From contig JARKIF010000021.1 in NCBI GenBank assembly GCA_029378245.1, positions 620,001-684,000 of the forward strand: 64,000 nt of DNA. Direction: 5' to 3'. Shown here one piece after another: positions 46,031-58,224 of this stretch (the first letter of the stretch is position 1; every line of letters begins with the position of its first letter). The position numbers were made by a program, and so were the translations under genes. Below the pieces are notes generated by a model that did no database searches, was not told the origin of the DNA, and worked only from the letters and a program-made list of their open reading frames with translations. Source of the DNA: Roridomyces roridus (Eukaryota > Basidiomycota > Agaricomycetes > Agaricales > Mycenaceae).

Positions 46031-47412
46031 TTGAAGAAATGACGCGTGTGAAGGGGCAAAAAAGAGGTGGAACACGCACAAGTGAGGAATCGAACACTCA
46101 CTCAGTGACTCTAAGAGAGGGCGCCTAGTTCCGTTCCTTGTGGAGTGATTCCAAATATCCCAGTGAAATTGTCACTCCGGAGCCTAGCGAGAGTATTCCG
46201 ATGGCGCGATCTGCCACGACGAAACACCTCATCGGCGTGGCGTCAAAGTTTGATACATCCAAGCTATGCTTGAAACAGATTCTTTCGCCTTTTACGGAGG
46301 AGTGCTAAATGTGTTCTTAGCTCAAAAGTGGGTACCGTTTTCCCGAGTGTCCTGGCTCTCACGCAAGTGCTCAACGTCCATCTAGATTATAATTACACGT
46401 CGCCGTTCTTCCAGCATAAGCAATATCAATCTCATCGGTCAAGTGGCTCGCTCTGAACTGTTGCACGCTTGGGACAGCAATTCCTACAGACCAGCGACGG
46501 GGAGACTTCGATGCATTCGGAGAGTCTAAGTGGACCGTCAGATTGAGCTCACCGGCGGAGTTCGGTATCCCATTGATCGCCGATCATTTATTGTTGTGAT
46601 TGTTCGCCGTTCGGCTTGTTGGAATTATTTCGGCAACTTCAAGGAAATGAGAAGGCTAACAGAGGATAAAATTCAGAGACACATTGCCGCAGGATGACTG
46701 CCAGGGCTCAATTGCAGCCGCCGACGTGGTGTTTGTTCGAAGTTTGTTCACCCGATCTTTGCCTACTACGTAACGCGCTAAAGTTATTACGGGCAGCTAC
46801 ATAGCTGCACTGGACACTGGCGCTTGACTGAGCCTTGCACAGCTGGCAAGTACTAGTCTAGTCCCCGTGTGCCAGCTGATTGGCAAGCCGTGGGCATCGG
46901 TCTTCGAACTCCGCTGATAGGAAGCTCTCTTTTCGGTAATCCTTGTTCTCTTCGAGCACGCCATCGGCATCTCAAACGCCTTGGCTGCTCCAGCGTCGCA
47001 TGGCTTGCCGCTTGTGGACAGGATTGTGCATACTTCAATAGGACTCCCACAGTTCTTTCGCAATAGCCGCCTCCTACTCCAGTGAACAAGCTCATTCTGG
47101 AGACACGACCTTGCAAGAAATCATCTGTGATCATGCATCGCCTCGTCGGATCCTCAGACCCAGAGTAACTTTGTTCAAAAAGTAAGCTGTTGCCGTGGCG
47201 TGACATGAATGGCGACTCGCGAATCAAAGGCCCCTGGAGGCTGGCGGAGATAGGGTCGTCGACTAAAACGATTTCTCACTGGTGGATATCTGCAGATCTG
47301 TGCAGATCCTGGATGAGCGGATAGATGACCGTTTCAAATCTTTGCCATTGCAACCACGAACAATTATTTCTTACTACATAAGAGAATAGCATCCAGTACC
47401 GTTCAGCCAATC
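46031..47412. other. Decayed interval
   Basis: No gene is supported. It may contain further degraded remains of the F-box copy. A minus-strand tRNA T-arm-like remnant (GTGAGGAATCGAACACTCAC) lies near 46081. Confidence 0.35.
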
Positions 47413-48421
47413 ATGTCTCACCGTGCCGGACCCAGTTGGACTGTTGTGAGCGACTGCTTTTTATGAGAGCCCGAACTAATCATGTTTCGCCAGAATGACT
47501 ACTCTTGGGATATCGAGTATCGTCCGCAGGCTGTGGATATTCACATACCCTCGCTCTTCAATTTCTGACTTGCTTCACAGACTGTGCCTTATTTGAATTT
47601 TGAACCTGAGGACAGATTCCTGGGTGAACTGTTTCTTGGGGATCTCGAGGTAAGTATTCAATACCGCCGATTCCGCCTGCCGCCTCTGAAGCTTCAGGGC
47701 CAGGTTGCGGAAAATGGACGCATGACAGAGCTCAACCACTTCGTGTTCGCTGCTCATTCGCAGCTTCCGGTGCGCACTAGTTCTCATGATGGCCACTCTT
47801 GTCGACTACATGTTCAACAGCCTACGTCTCCGGATATTATGAGTCTATCCAATCTCCCTGGGCCGTCGCGAGTCGATTCGACGTGGAGCGGCGAAAGAGT
47901 CCATTCTATCGCCCGCCGAGGCAGGACCACTGCCTTGGCACCCGCGACACCCGCGCAGCCGGCGGTCAGCCCCACTTTCCCTATCGACCTAACGCACCCT
48001 ATCGACTTTGAACACTTGTCCCGCACCTTAGGAAACCAGACCATCGCACCGCATACAAACATCTACATTCTGCCAACGACACGCGGCTCCAGCCTATTCA
48101 ACATGAACACCGGCTCCAACCCCCAAAGCATCTTGTCCATGATCACCCAGCTGCAAAAGTTCATCCACGCACCGCTGGCACTTGCGGACTTTCGAACCAA
48201 ATTAACGCCCACCGCCCAGCGCTCCGTGCGCGCTTACTTTGTTCTGCGTAGCGGGCATATTGGTGCGCGCGTATGGCGGGGTTTCCTCAAAGGCAGAATC
48301 CCTCGTCGATGGGCCGACGGGCGCCGATTTGTTGAAGGGGCATACATTCATGTGGGCTTTCTTTCGGAACCAAGATCAGTGGGTCGTTCATGTCGAGTTG
48401 CCTCCCACCACCACGGCCTAA
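47413..48421 (+). CDS. Unrecognised protein, five exons
   Basis: Five exons with good splice sites (47413-47445, 47494-47532, 47581-47649, 47692-48225, 48293-48421) give 267 residues. The last intron starts GTGCGC and ends AAAG. The N-terminal part reads SWTVNDYSWDIEY and PYLNFEPEDRFLGELFLGDL. The middle is rich in Ser, Pro and Thr. The C-terminal part reads GADLLKGHTFMWAFFRNQDQ then WVVHVELPPTTTA. No signal peptide or membrane helix is seen. I do not recognise the family. The coherent splicing and the change of frame repaired by the last intron argue for a real gene. Confidence 0.5.
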
Positions 48422-49109
48422 GGAAGAAATGTTGGAATATGGCAAGCTGTGCTGGTCACGCAGCCGTGGAACTGACCGGAGGCTGATGGAAAGTTAAACG
48501 ATTTAGGAACTTTGCGGAACAATCTGGACACTTACCTTGGCTACATCTTGTATACTATATCTTATATTGTTCTCAATCTCTCGTAGACGGACGCTTTAAC
48601 CTTTGATCTCGTACCTGGACCCGTTAGATATTGTTCCCCTGTAGAGTACAAGAGCCGGACTGGAACAATAACAGACCTTTCGCCTTGAATATTTGCGGAG
48701 GCTGGTCGCCCCGAATTGACTTCGACCTTACAAGAAAGGGCAGAAATATATTGTACTTATCGCAGCCCTGGTTGAGCGCTGGCGCCCAAGCCCTCGGTAT
48801 GCCGCGGGGAGCGCCAGATTGTCGTGTCGAAGAGATATGTACATACTAGAGCTGAGACCAAGGAGTTGAGCAAAATTTGTGTCACTCCGCATATGCACAG
48901 GTGAGGAATCGAACGCTCACTCTATGAAAGCCTGGTCTCGTCCATTTACGAGTCAGATCGCCAAGAACACAATTTCTATTATCAAGATGAACGTAGGCGC
49001 GGGGAAGTATAAAGATACGACACAATCTCTAAATCTACCTGCAGATTAAAGAATCCATCAGCTGAAAAGCCACAACGATGAGCGCCCGACCCACCCTTCC
49101 TTTACCCCA
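48422..49109. other. Intergenic; one tRNA-like remnant
   Basis: Minus-strand T-arm-like sequence (GGTGAGGAATCGAACGCTCAC) near 48900, closely matching the one near 46081. No gene is seen. Confidence 0.4.
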
Positions 49110-49864
49110 TCAAACAACACCGGGAATAAACCACTTGGTCACCCTCGCCGCATACGCATCCCACTCGTCCGGAAACAAAGCCCGCATCTGACGATCCTCG
49201 GCCTCGACGCGATTCAACCCGATCCAAAGCGTCCAAGTCCACCAAAGGGTGGCGATGACGGCGCCACTGGCAGGGACGATGTGCAGTGGACCGCACTCCC
49301 AGAGCCAACTCCCAGGCGAAAGGTGCGATGCAGCGAGGCCAGCAATGATGCTGAGCGAGCCCGTGTATGCTGGGTGCCGCACGATGCAGTAGGGACCCGT
49401 GGTGATGAGTCGGTGTTTGGGGTGCACGGTGAGGTCAAAGGTGAAGAATTCGCCGAGGACGTGGAAGCAGATGAGGCGGATGGTGGCGCCAATGACGACA
49501 GCGATAACGCCCGCTACGAAGAGCGGAGTCGTGTGGATTGTGGCCTGTGTTGACAGGGAGAGGAAGTGTGTGTAGGGTGATAGGGTAGCGGCGAGCTGGG
49601 GGAGGGACTTGAGGTAGAAGAGGACCTCGAGCACGGCGCAAAGCCGCACGATGAGCTGATGAATCTGTAGGCTCTGTGTTAGGATGGGGTCCGATCTCAT
49701 GGACAGCGACGCACTCTAAGAATCAGCGGCCCAAGGCGAAGGATGTAGAGCGTCTCGGTATTGTATCGCCATTTGTCCGGCGTAGGATTGGGAGGAGTGC
49801 ATGCCAGTTCGTTAAAGACCGTCTGGACGACGACCAGGACCACTCGGAGCAGAGAAGAAGACAT
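49110..49864 (-). CDS. Isoprenylcysteine carboxyl methyltransferase (ICMT) family protein
   Basis: A membrane methyltransferase of the ICMT/PEMT superfamily. True ICMT (yeast Ste14) methylates the C-terminal prenyl-cysteine of CaaX proteins and mating pheromones at the ER. Two exons, 49864-49715 and 49673-49110, give 237 residues. Hydrophobic helices run through the protein. The SAM-binding core shows HPKHRLITTGPYCIVRHPAY then TGSLSII. The C-terminal NRVEAEDRQMRALFPDEWDA then YAARVTKWFIP carries the acidic pair and FxxEWxxY pattern of the family. Agaricomycetes have several diverged ICMT-like paralogues, so this need not be the Ste14 orthologue. It lies about 8 kb from a CaaX pheromone-like precursor. 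Confidence 0.85.
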
Positions 49865-50963
49865 GAGGGAGACCATCCCAGGTCGTGGTCTTATATCGTT
49901 CGCATGGTGGGCGGGGTTCTCGTCATCCGAGGGAGTTTAAAGGCTGTTTCAGATGGGTAGAATACAGTTTCTGACGGGAGAAGAGGGAGTTCCTCCGCGG
50001 TGGTCACTTGATGGTGGTCGCTGGTGAAAAGTGCCGCTTGCTGCCGTAAGCATCACTCCGCCCTTTGTCCCAAACCATCACCATCGATTTATTCCACCAC
50101 GACCCGCGAGGCAATTACTCTCTTCCAACGCTAGTTAGCGGCCCTCGTGAATGTAAATCGGACCACCTTTTGTCATGGCGAAAGATCGGGCAGCATAATT
50201 GCAACCGCAAAAAAAAACGAGGCAACGCTGTCGGCGACACGCGGCCCAGTGGCACCCCCAACCTAATCGAAACTCTGTATTCTCTCGACGACGGCCTTTT
50301 CTGTTTTTCTGGACTCTGCGATGCTCGTGGGCCCTCGTTCTCTAGCGCAGGGCTATTCATCTCCGTTGAGCATACTCACCGCGACTGGGGCACACAATCC
50401 GGCAGTCCCCGTCGATACGCCCCGAATCGAGTTGCGGCGCGCTTCGAAGCTTCTATGCAGACGTGAGTGTTTCACCTGTCCTTCCATTGTACCCTAATAC
50501 TTACCCTCACAGTGTTGTGATTCCGAAGAAACAAGCTCGGTATAGCAACTGCCGCTATAGAAGGGTAGAGAGAACGCTGCCTTCCTCCGAATGGCCGCTC
50601 CGACGAAGTCCGACGATTGGTAAGTACATACGGCCCTATACGGCCTCTTGTAACTTGACAACAATTGTGGTTAGCTCACGTAAAGAAACTAGTATCTGAG
50701 CGTAAAGCCTATTCAGTCCTCCGCTCGACAACGCAGATACAGCGAAATCGAGATTTTCATGTGCGCCATGATGCTGATGGTTGGTTTTGAGATGCTTCGG
50801 GACGGGCCGTCCTTGTTCGAGATGAAGAAAATTTAAATTTGGTTGTCCTATTCAAACCGACGCAGTCGTTCGGGTACGCCAAGTGTCCATTAATTACTAC
50901 TCCAATTAATCTATGCAATTCAGTATCTCCCTCCACTGCGAACCAGTCCATCCAGCCATCCTT
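49865..50963. other. Interval without a supported gene
   Basis: A plus-strand frame at about 50077-50466 continues through a plausible GT-AG intron to about 50640, but it has no clear start codon and no recognisable domain, so I do not call it. Confidence 0.3.
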
Positions 50964-51739
50964 CTAGTAGGAGCCATTGTTCCAGTTCCTGTGAATGATG
51001 TCAATATCGTCGATCCAGAGAAACCTGCCAGACGCACCCATGTCCTTGCCCGGTTCCCTGAGGACCATAATACATATCACCCTGGTCAGAACCGCGGGGA
51101 TGCTGTCCGCCCTGATACGGATAGCCCTGCCCGTGCGCAGCGTTGTATCCCTGTTGCCCATACTGCCCGGGCTGACCCGCGTAGTTGGATTGCTGGGGCG
51201 CGTTATTCTGGGCAAGCGTCAAGTAACGCGGGTCGACGAAGCCTTGGGCCGCAGCATCCGTGGGAGCCACACCGCGGTCGAACGAGCTGCCAAGCGGGGG
51301 GAGTGTCTGGCCGTAGAAACGGGGCCTCTGACCGGCGGGGGGTGGGCCCGTGTATGGGAGCGGAGGTGCGGGCGAGTTGCGGCCTAGATGCGCCAGTCTC
51401 GGATTCTGCCTTGGGTCGACGGGCATTGGGGCAGCCATATCGGCTGCATGCACAGGACCCCCGGTATACTCTGTGTCCTGCTCGTCCGAGACTGAGACGT
51501 ATTCGCAGTGTATATTCTTCCTGGCGCAGCGCTCGCAGGGACTGTTGGGCGGCTGTTCGAAGGTGATGCACTACGATCGAAGTCAGCAAAAAGAAAGAAA
51601 ATCAGAAAGCGGGAAAAGATGTACATACCCGCAATTTGCGCTTCCTGCAAGTCAAGCAGGCGATTATGGTGCGACGCTTCTTGGTCGCCTGGGGAGCTGC
51701 GTTGGGGTTCTGAGAGTAGGAAGCGGGGGCAGTAGACAT
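50964..51739 (-). CDS. Zn2Cys6 (Gal4-type) transcription factor, short
   Basis: A fungal zinc-cluster DNA-binding protein, nuclear. Three exons, 51739-51629, 51570-51038 and 50988-50964, give 222 residues. The binuclear cluster is split by intron 1: ACLTCRKRKLR then CITFEQPPNSPCERCARKNI-HC, with six cysteines spaced C-x2-C-x6-C-x11-C-x2-C-x6-C. A basic TKKRR tract precedes it. The remainder is Pro, Gln, Gly and Tyr-rich (for example YAGQPGQYGQQGYNAAHGQG) with no fungal-specific middle domain, so it is much shorter than typical family members. The last exon, ending NWNNGSY, rests on a good GTGCGT donor; without it the frame would end at 51001. Targets are unknown. Confidence 0.82.
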
Positions 51740-54316
51740 CTTTGCAGTGGTCAGTTGCTTATTGCCTTGAACGACGATGAGCGGCTCTATATACCGTCCT
51801 CTTCAAGTCTTTGAAACTCCAATGATACGGGTGAGCTGTAAATCTAGAAAGAATATCACCGGCGAAGTGAGTCCCCTCGTGCTGGAATGACGCGTAGTCT
51901 TTCTAGAAGGAACGTCCCGCCCTCTCCAAACGAAAGATAAAACGTCGATTATCAACAAGCTGTAAGTTGGCTAGGAAATTATACCATAAGAGTGTGTTCG
52001 TGTCATGTTAGGGCTGTTGAGAAACAACCGTCGAGTACAGCCCTGAATTCCAAAGGGTTGGAACTTTATAGCTGTGCAATGCGATTTGATTCGCCATCAG
52101 TTCAATTCTGTATGATCCTTGCCGATCCGCCGCGCGCCCACAATTGCCCACCATTGACAAACCAAGGTCTTGACTCGCCTGTTTCACGTCGGACAGCCTC
52201 ATTAGCCTATTCTGCATTTTTTCGTGGAAGGATTAACACAGCATGCCAGTCGCCGGCGTGATGTCTTGTCAAGTTTGCCGATTCTTAGTGGAGTGTTCGT
52301 TCTACGACCATCCGAGGGGTCATTCAAGAAAAGACGAGAAAAGCCCCTTGAAGTCCACAGTTTATTCCTGTCTCACCACAAGAATGGAGAGGTTCATATC
52401 GCTTGCAGAGTAACTATGTAGCGTTCACAGTCATTCTTACAAGTTCAACGAAAAATGCAATGAGCGCGGTCCAGGCCGCCCAGGAGACAGATGATACTGT
52501 TCTGCCCGGGCGACGAATGCCGATGCGGGCCAGCCCCCCGGAAGAAGCGGTGTGCACTGATCAGTGGGCGCGGGCGGATTGATTGATGTGATTGCCGACC
52601 GGAGTTGTCTCACTGCATTGTCAGACATTTCAATTTTCAAGTCGTGAATCCAAGTCTTTGGATCAGTGAGTCTCTAGACTAGCGCGCCACTCCGTCATGA
52701 AGCGGAAACTCATGGGTCCTCCGGTACTGGTTCAAGAGAACCCCAAAAGACGGTTGTGCACGCCCCGGGATCACCGCCGGCGTGCTTCACTGCAGATGAC
52801 CATGAAACGACGGAGGAGTTCAATGAGGTCTACAGCCTTTTGTACCATCCAGCGGTGAGTCTCTCGTCTAGTCTTCGATACAACTTCGATGGACTTTGGA
52901 TCATTCATCTCATCATCAATCAATTACTTAGTCATGCCGGCCACGTCTGCTTCCGACTCTCATCTCGCGCTCGCTTCTCTGACTCAGGCTGCAAACAGCG
53001 CGTACAGATCTCACCAACTCATGCTGTCTTTTAGATCGCAATTGCCTTCATCTGACTCCGAGGCTCGAGTTCAGCATCCAGGGACCAGCTCGGACCCACT
53101 CCGCGTGCGGGGGCTCGTATGTAGATGATGTCTGCACCGAGTACGACATCGATCGCCGGGGCGTCAAACGGTAGTGCGAGCACGGAAGACGGGGCGAATG
53201 AAGAAGAGAGGGCTGCTGGGGGGGAAGAAAGTTGGCCGCGATGTGACGCCGGATGTCTTTCAGTGAGGGGACACAGGTGTGTCTATTGTTTATCCTTTGT
53301 TCTCGTACATTCTGCTCATGGGTGAGGAACTTGTCTTTGCGAATTTTGGATGACTAGGCATTCTGCGCCAGCCCGAATCGCACTTCTGTGATATTGCCTT
53401 CGAGCTGCGCGCCATTGTAATTGCCTACATGGATCGATTCGGACTCTACTGCCGGCCATGGCTGGACAGCGGAGCAATGTGAATCTGCGAATTATAGCGT
53501 TAGCGGTGAACACCGGCCAGAACGGGAGATTGTATGTTGAATGGTTTTACAAAGTAAACTCGATCGGAATACAACAAGTTATTGGGGCATTTCTTTCTTC
53601 TACGCAACGCAGAGCGATCAATCGGAGACGTCGGCGACATCCGGCTATTGCAAGCTTCCGATCAACCCCACGGCGCATTGCATCCTTTTACGCGTTTGAT
53701 GTCTGATGAGTACTCTACTCTGCCGTCTGCGTACAGTTCAGCCCCCATGTATTCATTCGATGGGTAGGGTACGTTGCAAATTACTGCATCGTGGAACGCC
53801 TGCTGTACTTCCCTTCCCCAGGCGAACTCGGTACGTCACTGCATTCAACTCGGCCACTTTCTCCGCTCATCCCGCTGTCTTCAGATATCAAGTAGGCGCT
53901 GAATCACAACATTGGCGGCTAACTGCACTGCTCGGCGGTACTTCAACACGGCGCGGCCCGTAATGCTCTGCAAAGGCAGCTCCTTGTCTCAAGCTCCTAG
54001 CCTATTCCTAGCCGTCTTCGTCGGTTTTCCAATCTCCTTCCGCAATACGACAATTAAGTATACTGCGATGGGGGCGTTCTGCCTGCCGAATATCAGAGTT
54101 TCATCCAACGCTCCCTCAACTCATTGATACGTCAATTGTTTCGCTGACTTAGAGTGCGCCTGAACTCCCGTGAATTGCAGTTGTTCTCTATTGGATCTTG
54201 ATTTCGCTTGCTTTGCTCTACTTCTTCTTGGCATCGGTTGCGACGGTCTTGAATCCGCAGCGGCATACCTGCGTTGAAGATGAAACACTGACCGGATGGC
54301 GCAGATTGAATTCCTC
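51740..54316. other. Interval with only weak coding hints
   Basis: A plus-strand stretch at about 52936-53130 (start PATSASDSHLALASLTQAAN) and another at 53353-53479 (ESHFCDIAFELRAIVIAYMD) look protein-like and could be exons of one unidentified gene. I cannot connect them or name a family. Confidence 0.25.
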
Positions 54317-57300
54317 TCACCAAAGAAATGCCGACGCAAAGCACCGGCAGGCTGGTGATACACTGTGGCCAAGAGGACCGCCGCACTGGCGCTCTAGGAG
54401 CCCGAGTGGACCAGATTCGTCGAAACTTTCCATTCGTGAATATATTGATGAGTTGTACTGCTGACTACCATTTGAATGCGCAGGCACGACATTGGCTTGC
54501 TCAGCTGCCCAATCCGAAGCTGCACGCCTCTCCACCTGAGCGATCTCGTTGCGCACGGCAGACAGCAACGCCCGAGAGTGGCTCGTCTCCCATGTTGAGC
54601 CCCTCGCCCCTTGCCGCATCACTCGTTCCACGGCATCCTGAAACAACTCGAGGGCCTCCAACAAATGCCGTAGAGCAGATAAGCGTATGCCCGCAACGTT
54701 GTATGCTTCTGAAGAAATTCGCGGGAGGAACATGGACAAGGCCCACAGACGCTCGTCGAATGCACGGTGGTAACCGCGCTCGGACTGTTGTGGTGGTTGT
54801 TTTGGGTCTAGAAAGACGCGGCAGTACGCCAAGAGTGCTGTGAAAAACGTGCTTTGCAGTTCGAGATCAACTTTGGACCACGAGATATTGGCAAAGTCTG
54901 GGTCGGGTCGTATATTTACCCAAGGCAGCAAACTCAACGGTGAAGTCGGGGTGGTGGACGCGAGCACCTGGGTGAGTAAGCCGAGATACTGATCCAAAGG
55001 TCGATACCTGAGCGTCTGTGCAAGGACGTCCAGGTCTGCGTCGGGTGGTAAAAAGACCGGAGAGTGCGGATGGAAAAGCTCGTTGTCGCAGATTCCCTGG
55101 AACTCGCCAATCCTGGACGAGCCGGGTAGGACCACGAAATAATGGAGGTGCAGAAGATCGTATGCGAGGCGTTGTAGACACCGGAGAAGACGAATCGCAC
55201 GGATGTTTGGGTACCCCTGCGTAGATATTCCCGCAATGATCTCGTCTGCGACTTCCACGGCTCCGCGGTCGCTGGGGATGCAACCAATTAACACCACAAT
55301 AGCATGCGCGGTGCGATCGGCAACAAGACCCGTGTGAGCTGCGAGGTGCTCGCTCAACGATCTGCCGACGACGAATGCGTCGCAGGTCGATAAGGCATAC
55401 CGGATGGCCTCCGTATTTTCACGCTCGACCAGATATTTGAGATATCCTTCTGGGTGGAGTCGACCCTGTTGAGGTACAAAGGGGAACAACCTGAAAGCAA
55501 TTTGGGCTAGATGGTCGAATGTTGGATTGGGAAACGAGAACGGAAACTTTTGCAGATTTTGGGGGAAGAGAACGGCGCGGTTGGAATCTATAAAGTTGGG
55601 CCGACTCCCTTGAATATAGGTCAGGATTTCGTCCGCGAAGACCGGCTGAAAGACAGAGATGCCCTGTTCCACGGCGTGAAACGCATCTGAAAGGAAGGTA
55701 AAAACGGAAAGTATGCACTCCGCAGCCCAATCGTATGTCGAATCTAGAGCATCCACAGCATCCCGCACTTGGTCGAGGTGTGACACAGTTGGGAAGGATT
55801 GTACGATCCCACCCGTGAGCCGTTCAAGGTCCTCTAGTGGAACGCTAAACGGCCGTGCAAATCCAAAGGGAATGGGATAATGCCCCGAGGATGCAAGCGT
55901 CTGGAGCACCGGCAGCCGTCTACGCAGTGTTGGTAAGACTTGATTGCGAAATCGCGGAGATGACGGATCGCGGCAGTCTCCCAGCATCGTACGAAGACTC
56001 TGCACCAGATGGTGATACCATATATGTCTTTGGTACGCCACGGCGAGTACACACACGGAGTATGACATGTTGTCTGGGCTGAACTGGAGGAAAATGCGCG
56101 TCTGAAACCGATGCTCCCAGGGGTGCGGGATCATGCAGAGCGCCGCGAGAGCCTTCATCCCGGCAATATACCGCCGACCGATGAGGGGATTGTCGACGAC
56201 ACCGGCGGTGCCCTGCGCTGCAACGACAAGATCGGATATCCGCATCACCAGTGGACTGGGTGTGTCAACATCCCCAAGAACTGGTGCGAATAAATTGGCG
56301 TGGAGGGTCCTGCCGAGCTTCCCAGCCAAAATATCCGGGATGACCTCGACGAAAGGAAGGAACTCGTCTTCATCGGTGAGAGAGTCCAGCGTCCACCGAA
56401 CCGCACGTTGATCCCTTTTCTCTGTGTCCTGGAGAGCGGAATCCACAACCGCCTCCGTCATGGTGACGATTTCAGGCTTTGGAGTGAGAGACGTGCGGAA
56501 AAATGCCCGAATCCGTTGGAAGACGGACCACAGCGGGGTTGATAGCGGAGTCCGATAGGGACAATCCAAGTATATGACCGGGAGGACGGTGAGGATTGAG
56601 TATACCAGCAGCAGGAGGATGAGCGCGCCAGCCATGAGGTACATGATGAAGTGGTTTATGGGGAGGAGGAACGCGACGAGCCCGGCGAAGAAGAGGAGCA
56701 GTGATCCGTGAATGAGGGACGGAATCGCGTCGACAACGGCCGGCATGTGGAATCGTTTGAGCCCAAAATACAGAAAGGAAAAAATGCGAGCTCTGCGGAC
56801 GGGGGAGGGTCGCATTTCCGTCTTGTGGAGAAACTCTCGGGCCCACTGCTCGACGAGAGTCGCCAGTAATGCGCAAATGAGGCTGAGAGATAGACTGACG
56901 AACCACAGAGCATTGCATACAAGAGATGCTGTGGTCGGCGTGAATTGGGACGGAGGTTGTACGTCGGCGATGCTTCCCGTTGAAATGGCTGCCAGTTGCT
57001 GGGACATTTGAGTCATCAAAGCAACCGTCAGGTCCCCGGAGTCCGGTTGGAGCTTCTTGTAGCTCTCAATGAGAAACGCGGTGAGACTGGCAGAGAAGAG
57101 GCCAGACTATGCAAGCTGAATGAGATTCAATTCGATGAGAAAGAAAAGACCATACGAAAATAAGCATGCCCTGCATGTCAGCTTTCCAGCTCTCCACCAA
57201 GGCTGCATCATATCTCTCCGCTTCTCCGACATAGATTGACCAGAGCTTTGCTGTTGATACTTCTCCCTCCTGATCGTTCTGAGGCCACGTATGGTACGCA

Positions 57301-57476
57301 GCGTACGCTCCAGCTGAAGATGCCGAGAAACGGAGAAATCGGAAAGCAGTGCGCGCCAGACGGCGAAACAGCGACCCTAGATGCACAATTTCAGCATATG
57401 TGCACCCAGTCATGTGGTGGCCCACCGTTCCGGGTACCTTCGGGTGGCGGAAGGCCACTTTCGAGCGCTCTTCCAA
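54317..57476 (-). CDS. DUF6535 multi-helix membrane protein
   Basis: A member of the Agaricomycete DUF6535 family, function unknown. Exon 1 (57476-57156) contains ESWKADMQGMLIF and joins in frame to exon 2 (57106-54317) at SGLFSASLTAFLIESYKKLQ, the conserved family start. Three more helices follow near residues 166-198, 239-261 and 263-288 (for example SLICALLATLVEQWAREF and SLLLFFAGLVAFLLPINHF). About 740 mostly soluble residues come after that. The total is about 1036 residues. An alternative last intron (from about 54480) would end the protein at 54394. The first exon may itself hide an intron; its start is the least certain part. Confidence 0.8.
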
Positions 57477-58004
57477 CTTTCATGGAAGTGGTAAAGGTCA
57501 AAGCGCCGCGTGTGAAGATCAGAAGCTGTCATCCTGCCACCTGGCACTGATGCCTTGAATTGCCGATTGATCCGAGACGTCACACAAGACGCGAGTGAAT
57601 TTCTGAGCATACCCACCCGAGGCCGAAGTTCAGCGCTCAACGCTCGCTCAAGGGTGGCCAAACACTACTAGTATCAGTGCGTTCGACTCCCGACAGCAGT
57701 GGATTAATCGTTACCTAGCCGGGGTTGTTGATGTCGACATGATCGCCGGACAATGGCCGGCTCAGTCCAAGTAGAACAACACACCATACAGCAATCCACA
57801 AATTTATTCACGATATTCAAACACAAAAATACATCGCACAAAGACTCGACCGAACAAAATGCGGGATGTTGTTGCCTCCGCAATGAGCCTCTCTACAACG
57901 CAGCAAGAAGAACGAATTGATTGGTTGATTGGTAGCTTCTGCTCGACGTGGTCAGCGACGTCGAATTTCGGACGGAGGGAAATACGCACCGAGCAAAAAA
58001 TAGC
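57477..58004. other. Intergenic
   Basis: No gene seen. It includes the 3' region of the pheromone-like gene on the minus strand. Confidence 0.4.
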
Positions 58005-58178
58005 TCAAGCAACGACGCACTGGCCGCTAGTCCCGCCTCCGCCGTCAGCGTTGGTGGGGGGAAGGGTGACGTCCTCCTTCGAGACGACGCATTGGCCACT
58101 AGTGCCTCCGCCGCCGTCGGCGTTGGTAGGGGGGAGGGTCTCGTCGGCTTTGGTGGGGATGGTGGTGAAAGTGTCCAT
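58005..58178 (-). CDS. Mating-pheromone-like CaaX precursor with two tandem peptide modules
   Basis: A 57-residue precursor beginning MDTFTTIP and ending in the CaaX box CVVA. Both are features of basidiomycete lipopeptide mating pheromones, which are farnesylated at the Cys, trimmed and carboxymethylated before export. The body is a duplication: the 18-residue peptide LPPTNADGGGGTSGQCVV occurs at residues 15-32 and again at 39-56, a 24-codon (72-bp) period. The first copy continues S-K-E-D-V-T into the second; only the second is C-terminal and can be prenylated directly. Over these 18 codons the copies differ at nine codons, all synonymous. Lys-(Ala/Glu)-Asp before each copy could mark processing. 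A TATAAG lies 41 bp before the ATG. No receptor gene of the Ste3 type is in the window. It could alternatively be another farnesylated small peptide. Confidence 0.78.
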   Translation of the reverse strand: MDTFTTIPTKADETLPPTNADGGGGTSGQCVVSKEDVTLPPTNADGGGGTSGQCVVA

Positions 58179-58218
58179 GAGTGGTCAACTAGGGATTTGG
58201 GGCGTCCGAGGTGGGGTT

Positions 58219-58224
58219 CTTATA
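58219..58224 (-). promoter_or_regulatory. TATA box of the pheromone-like gene
   Basis: On the minus strand GGTATAAGAA lies about 41 bp upstream of the ATG at 58178, preceded by an A-rich stretch (AACAAAAAAGAG). The position supports expression of this very short gene. Confidence 0.45.

Noticed and set aside
50077..50640. Possible two-exon plus-strand gene.
   Set aside because: No start codon in a good place and no recognisable domain.
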